From Polytrichum commune (lineage: Eukaryota > Streptophyta > Polytrichopsida > Polytrichales > Polytrichaceae): a stretch of 64,000 nucleotides of DNA. Positions 58,571 to 64,000 of the stretch are shown piece after piece (position 1 is the first letter of the stretch; each line of letters begins with the position of its first letter). Made by a program: the position numbers and the translations under genes. The DNA lies in the NCBI GenBank assembly GCA_950295325.1, contig OX485807.1, forward strand, positions 32,399,666-32,463,665, written 5' to 3'. The notes under the pieces are model-generated. The model was given only the letters and a program-made list of their open reading frames with translations, was not told the DNA's origin and made no database searches.

Positions 58571-61500
58571 ATGGCGGTCCACCGTGATGCCATGGAATAT
58601 TTGTATCTCGCAGTTATGGTGATACTCGCTACGACTTGCAGGTTTGCTGAATGCAGGCACGCGGACGACAATCCAATGATACAGATCTCTGGACCTCACG
58701 ATCCATTTCAGCTTGAGCTTCTGGACATTGTGGAACCTCAGTAAGTCTCTGCATTCATGTCCACTCTGTTGTTTTTCTTGGCTTTCTGCAGACACCAGCA
58801 TTGCTACCTCTACAGCAACATAGTTAGAGCATCGATCTCTTCACTCACTAGTTGACTTAGTGGCTTCGACTAAACAATGGACATTTCATTGATAAGGCTC
58901 TGCAATTTAATACTGTTTGCAACATACTCTGTCAAACAGACTCGTGAGTATACAAGTGTACAAGACCCTCAGAATCTGGTCAATGCCGATGATGATGATG
59001 AATATCCGGGAATCACAATACGCTTCTGACCTAATTTTGTATCGAAAATGGTTTGCAACATTGAACCCCCTTGTGAATTAGGTGATCCCAATGTCAGATG
59101 GGGGTTATTGAAATGGGGGCACTTCGATTCAAGCAGCGGTAAGTGTGAATAGTACCCTTTATGAGTAGAAAAAATGGCTCCCAATGCAAGTAGGTGAATC
59201 ACCGCATCATCAAAGTGCTAATTGAGGATTGAAAGGTGGTTGTGTGCACACATATACGAGACCAAATTTCTTCAAGAGGACTTTATGTGTTATCACAAGT
59301 TCAATTTGAACTCGAGCTATGTGGCGGGAATATACTCCACTTCTTTCATGAAGTGGATTTCTTGCTTTTTCCTCCTTTCGCTAAACATTTGAGGCATGGG
59401 AGTTTGGTACATGTTGACTAGAACTAAGATAACAGTAGTCTAGAATAATCCAGTGCTCATACATCAGGTTTCGATGAGGGAGCCATCAACCAACTAAGAA
59501 GACTAAACGATATCTAAAAGATACACAGCAGAACTTGTGGACATGGTTAAACTGTGACAAGACTATGGCACATGATCTGTTGATGCATGATTAGAAAATG
59601 GAGGATTGTCGAGGATATAAGTGTACATTGGAAATTGTAAGGTTGTGACAATCTACTATGACAGATGATCTGTTAATGCATGATTGGATTATGGAGGGTT
59701 GTTGAGGATATAGGTATATGTAGGACGGTAGCTTTCGCAGAGAGATGAAATGAACATTGGTGGATGGACTCATCAGTCAACTAATTCATCTTACTGCTAT
59801 TGACCATGTCTTGTACACAATTCTCCAAACAGATAGAATATAACAGATTGTCAACACTCTCCTACAGCTAATTTGTTCTTGTCTAATTCAGTCGGACAAC
59901 TCTACGTCGAGAAAGAGGAATGGCACTCGCCGGATCTTGTCATTGTCATTCCATGGGAACCCGGTGAACGAGTGTTGGTGATCAAACCCAAACTGGCACA
60001 CCGATCGTCAGTCCTTGGCAGACTGCGCAATCGGGTTTGGGAATCGCAAATATGGGATGGTAGCATTTGTAGAGAGATCGAATGGACATTGGTGGATAAA
60101 TTCATCAATCAATCAAGTCGCCTTACTGCTATTGGCCATGTCTAGTACACAATTCTCCAAGCTCTCTTAATGGAATGAATATAACAAATTGCCAACAACT
60201 AATTTGTTCTTGTCCAATTCAATTGAGCAGCTACGCCGACAGGAAGAGGAACGGCACTCGCCGAATCTTGACATCGTCCACTGGAAACCCGGTGGACGAC
60301 TGTTGGCGATCAAACCCAAACTGGCACATCGATCGCCAGTCCCTGGCGGACTGCGCAATCGGGTTTGGGAAAGACGCCACGGGCGGCAAGAACGGGCGCA
60401 TCTACACCGTCACCGACGACAGTGACGACGACGTCGTCAACCCTAAAGATGGCACGCTCCGCTACGGCGTTCTGCAGGATGGGCCGTTGTGGATCACATT
60501 CGCCCGCAACATGCAAATCAAGCTCAAGAACGAGCTCATCATGACACCGTACAAGACGATCGACGGCCGCGGCGCCAACGTGCACTTGTCCGGCGGGGCG
60601 GGGCTGAAGATCCAGTTTGTTCAAAACATTATCGTTCATGGGATCCATATGCACAATATTGTTCCCACGGGTCCCGCGGTGGTTCGGAGTAGCTCCAGTC
60701 ATGTGGGCCACCGGCAACGGACGGACGGGACGGCGGTCGCCATTTTTACGAGCCACGATATTTGGATCGACCATTGCTACTTCTCAAAGGCGGATGACGG
60801 GCTTGTGGATGCCATCCGTGGGAGCACCAGGATCACGGTTTCCAACAACTACTTCAGCAACCACGATATGGTAAGAAACATGGAATGTTCATCAGCATAA
60901 ATCATACTTAATCAAAAGTAATCCCAACCCCCTACACTACCACACTACCACAATCGATTACTTCGGATAGAGTCCACCCGCGATAGGTGGAAGTAGCCTG
61001 TGGGTGAAGAGGCTCCATCTGGAGTCTTGCTCAAATCTATCTATCTTGAGTAGGTTGTGCATGGTGAGTAAAGGAAATGATTCTCCAGTAGGTTGGCCGC
61101 CTCTACACTTAGACGCTCGAGGAATGCAAGGCGGTCGAGTGCCCATGTATAAGAGAGCAACCCTCTTCTAGAGGACTTCTCCTTTGCATTGTGTATTCAC
61201 AAGTTTGCACTTGAACCATGTGGCCTGTGATACTTTTATATCATGACTCGAAACCTTTCGTTCTGCTCAAATATCTTTCTGGCATGAGAGAGGGGTACTA
61301 AGTCTAATGAAACAAGTGTGGTTACGTTTCCTCATGAGTCTGACATCATAAGATGTACAAGTGGTCGGTGATTCTAACAGAGGCTTCAAGAAATTGCACA
61401 GGTTATGTTGTTTGGAGCTCACAAAGAGGACACTGAAGACAGGGACATGACTGTGACTGTGGCATTCAATCACTTCGGACCCAACCTCATTCAGCGCCTG

Positions 61501-63818
61501 CCCAGGTACTAATGGCTGTCCTAATGAACTTTTCACCAATTGCTCATGTGGGATTCATGGTGAGGTTAGTATGATGAGAATCACTTATTCAGCTCATTAG
61601 TCAAAATTCAATCCAGTTTCCAGGCAAATCTCTCCAAGTTTAAGTTAGACATGCCTAAATCCAACACAGCAATAATCTGGACACCTATATTTGAGTGGTA
61701 TGTGGTGAGGTGTGGATCTTAGAACAGACACGGAAAAGACATTTTCTTACAAGAGATTGGACTACTATGTGCTCAAAATATGATAACCGTTGTAGGCTCA
61801 ATAGCCAACATGATTGGGGGGACACCTATATGATCACTTGATGTGGACAGAATCTTCCACAAGTTTGATATTGAAGAGGATATTCATATGAGCTCTGAAA
61901 ACTACGAGGCAAAGAGCTACACGCATGAATTGGATTTGCTAATCATCTTGCACTAATATAATCGCGTGTATCATATCCTACAAGAAGTGGGTGTAGAGAA
62001 AAAAGTATCCAAATAACACACGTGGACCTTAAATCTATGATCGAATTGTGAAATTTGGTGATTGTGCTGATTTCTGGCTTCAACTTCCCTTGGGTATACT
62101 CTGCAGGATGCGGTTCGGGTATTGCCATGTTGTCAACAATGACTATGCGTCCGGTTGGGGCATGTATGCCATTGGTGGGAGCGAAGACCCCACATTCCTT
62201 AGTCAAGGAAACCGATTTCTAGCAACTCACAGTAAGGAGGTAAGCATCTCAAGAGACTGTTGAAGTGCAGATTTTACTAAAGATTTAAAAAAAATTTATA
62301 TAAGGAAAAACACTGTCAGCATTCATCATCGTATTAGATTATACTGGGTCTCTTAGCACTCATTTCTGGGTTTTAAGGCCATGGCCAGCCGTATTAGATT
62401 GATACTGTCGGGGTACCTTTACAAACATCTTGCCATCTGTAAGTACATGGGGCCAAATGAATAATGTCGCGTATGAGCTCAATCTGATGGGTTATTTAGG
62501 TGTCCCCTCAACTTTTGAACTGTAAGGCGTCTAAATAAGTTCTTGCTTATTTGACTTGTACTGAGTAGAGCCATGACTCCGATGTTGCGATTGGAGTGAA
62601 TCATGATTTCTCTCCACCTTCGAGTTGGTTTGATTCTATGTGTAATCCCAAAATGAGCACCGCGAGAATTAGAGGGACACCTCAAAGAGTATTGACTCAA
62701 AAGTGTGGATAAGCCAACTTGCACCTATTTGCCCCAAGGGCAAATGATGGTTGGTTGAAAAATTCTAGCTCATTCAAGCACCCCCACTATGATTGGGTGT
62801 ACCGTAATGGTAAGTTTCACTAAAATGTGACCAAATCTAAAGCGCTTGAAAGGTCGCCCATCCTAGCATTATTATTCTGACTTAGATGGCTTAACCTAGG
62901 ACTTCCAACAGGGTCTGGGTTGAGGCCTTGGGATTACGACACTCACCATAGTAGCGTTTCTAGTGTCTATTGTTTTGAATATTTAGTATGGTACACTAAT
63001 TCCCTTGAAAATTATGAACACGGCGGGTGGCAGGTTACAAAGCGTTTGGATGACGGGGGAAGTGACTATGGAGGCCAAGATAATTGGAACTGGAGGTCAA
63101 GTGGAGACTTATTGCTTGATGGTGCCACATTCCAAAGCTCGGGAGCAAGTGACGGGGCAAGTGTATATAGTAATATGGCGATTAGTTTGTCAGCGCGACC
63201 CGTGTCTACAGTGCAGTCAATTACAAGCGATGCAGGCCCACTTGCTTGCGCCGCAGGGGTATGTATTTTCTTAATCTTCACAAAAGCCCTCGAAATATTA
63301 ATTGAAACCAGAATCCACCTATCACATCGAATTCAAAAGAATAGTTCACAATTATGAAAATCTATCCAGTTTCATCAATGCTTGGCACGTCGCCCACCTA
63401 ATAGCATTATTAAGCTTGGTAAGAGTGTTCCGTTTGAGTGGGAATCAAAGCCATCTAAGAGAATGTTCTGCAATTTTAAGCCTTACTAGAGAATATGTTG
63501 AATTAGGCTAGTCGTCTTACAGTAGGCTCATAATGGGGTGATGATGAATAGCTGCTTGGCCACTTCACTTATATCTGTGGTATTCATGCCTAGAAGTGAG
63601 GACCCCACTTCTAATTAGAGAGGTGTTCCTAAATTCCTTGGGTCTACATGGAATATGAACAAAGCTTAATATTGTTATGATCATTTGTTTTTGTGCAGGA
63701 TGGTTACTGCGGTGGGAACTATGACATCCAATCAAGTAGTGGCAAAGTAGAAAATCAACTTTTATTCTCACTTTCTCTCTTCAGTCCCATGTTTGTGCTC
63801 TGGATTTTCCACATATAA
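58571..63818 (+). CDS. secreted pectate lyase (polysaccharide lyase family 1), 6 exons
   Basis: My exon model is 58571-58740, 60231-60870, 61402-61505, 62107-62239, 63034-63258 and 63699-63818. All introns are GT-AG, phases fit, and the product has 463 residues. ATG 58571 is the first ATG in frame and leads into a hydrophobic signal peptide (about 10-25); Met 8 is an alternative start. Family features are GNPVDDCW (75-82), [20 protein letters not shown] (95-114), TIDGRG (166), [18 protein letters not shown] (234-251) with the Ca-site acidic residues, the RLPRMR motif (302-307) that carries the conserved basic residues, and HVVNNDY with MYAIGGS. It should cleave pectate by beta-elimination in the cell wall. 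Exon 2 is much richer in GC than its surroundings. The C-terminus is unusual: after SSSG it ends in about 20 mainly hydrophobic residues. Confidence 0.88.
59551..59730. repeat. about 100-bp direct repeat in intron 1
   Basis: gatctgtt(g/a)atgcatgatt, then atggagg.ttgt(c/t)gaggatata, occurs near 59575 and again near 59670. Confidence 0.7.
59727..60388 (+). repeat. 331-bp tandem duplication spanning the end of intron 1 and the start of exon 2
   Basis: Copy 1 (about 59727-60056) and copy 2 (about 60058-60388) align throughout: attggtggat, acttactgctattg.ccatgtct, aatttgttcttgt, then ggcactcgcc (59922 and 60253, offset 331) and cgcaatcgggtttggg. Copy 2 is the functional exon 2 start. Confidence 0.85.
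59895..60045 (+). pseudogene. dead duplicate of the pectate lyase exon 2 start
   Basis: Copy 1 encodes [10 protein letters not shown], then GNPVNECW followed by TGA at 59979-59981, where copy 2 has CGA (60307-60309). After the stop the frame still reads [22 protein letters not shown]-to-T change at a CpG explains the stop. Its acceptor region would also enter in the wrong phase from exon 1. It is expected to be skipped as part of intron 1. Confidence 0.8.
60901..61401. other. pectate lyase intron 2
   Basis: Intron 60871-61401 starts gtaaga and ends ttgcacag. No gene or repeat element was recognised in it. Confidence 0.7.
61680..61850 (+). repeat. dispersed repeat family G in pectate lyase intron 3
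   Basis: ggacacctatatttgagtgg, tatgtggtgaggtgtggatc, caagagattggactactatg and caatagccaacatgattggg: a well-preserved copy inside intron 61506-62106. Confidence 0.65.
62240..63033 (+). other. pectate lyase intron 4 (794 bases)
   Basis: Starts gtaagcat and ends ggtggcag. No gene was seen. It duplicates the word cgtattagatt(g)ata at about 62328 and 62389. Confidence 0.7.
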
Positions 63819-64000
63819 GAATTGCCATACTTCATTAGTGATTCTGACAAAGGTTTCTAGCACAGAATTAATGTCACTCGTGGAATTCTTCTTTCAAGCA
63901 CGTAGGGGCTCTTAAGTATTGAGGAATGCTTTGGCTACCCAGCATGAGGGAGCTTAAGTATAAGTTCGAATAGAGAGACAAAGTACATAAAGTTATAAAA
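63819..64000. other. 3' flank of the pectate lyase gene
   Basis: Presumed 3' untranslated region up to the window edge. The last bases (cataaagttataaaa) are AT-rich. Nothing else is recognised. Confidence 0.4.

Noticed and set aside
59980-60060. Use of the upstream exon 2 copy in the pectate lyase model
   Set aside because: It has a TGA in frame and enters from exon 1 in the wrong phase; the acceptor at 60229-60230 gives a continuous family-typical protein.
59873-60145. A 90-codon frame as a separate gene
   Set aside because: It is an out-of-frame reading of the duplicated, stop-containing copy of the pectate lyase exon 2 start.
60310-60774. A 154-codon minus-strand frame
   Set aside because: It is the shadow of GC-rich pectate lyase exon 2, and the plus-strand translation has all family motifs.

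Overview
This window is nuclear DNA from a land plant. GT-AG introns split two genes whose products are plant-specific: a plastid-targeted HMA1-type metal ATPase with 15 exons, and a secreted family-1 pectate lyase with 6 exons. The intergenic DNA is AT-rich and full of non-autonomous transposons. I cannot fix the species. Low gene density (three supported host genes in 64 kb) and the absence of familiar angiosperm repeats would fit a bryophyte or another non-angiosperm land plant, but this is inference.

Layout. 1-10.0 kb: no supported gene; a tandem degenerate repeat with a SINE in it, a two-hairpin element and several miniature inverted-repeat elements (MITEs). 10.1-12.5 kb: a 2.4-kb Tc1/mariner (pogo/Tigger-like) element with inverted ends and a TA duplication, inserted in an older repeat. 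It carries a damaged transposase gene fused in frame to an exon fragment of an AP2/ERF transcription factor. 12.87-23.25 kb: HMA1 on the + strand with three G-boxes just upstream. Its introns hold three or more repeat insertions. 24-44 kb: gene-free repeat nests, including hAT-like MITEs present both singly and as inverted dimers, SINEs with clear target duplications, and a MITE with poly-G ends. 45.2-45.8 kb: a 199-residue membrane protein of unknown function, followed by duplicated 3' flanking DNA. 47-58 kb: AT-rich DNA with a decayed hAT-type transposase. 58.6-63.8 kb: the pectate lyase, with a 331-bp tandem duplication at the intron 1/exon 2 border whose first copy carries a nonsense codon.

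The host genes do not form a pathway: HMA1 would move metal ions at the plastid envelope and the pectate lyase would act in the cell wall. The richest material is the mobile DNA. Many insertions can be dated relative to each other because one lies inside another and the target duplications are still readable.
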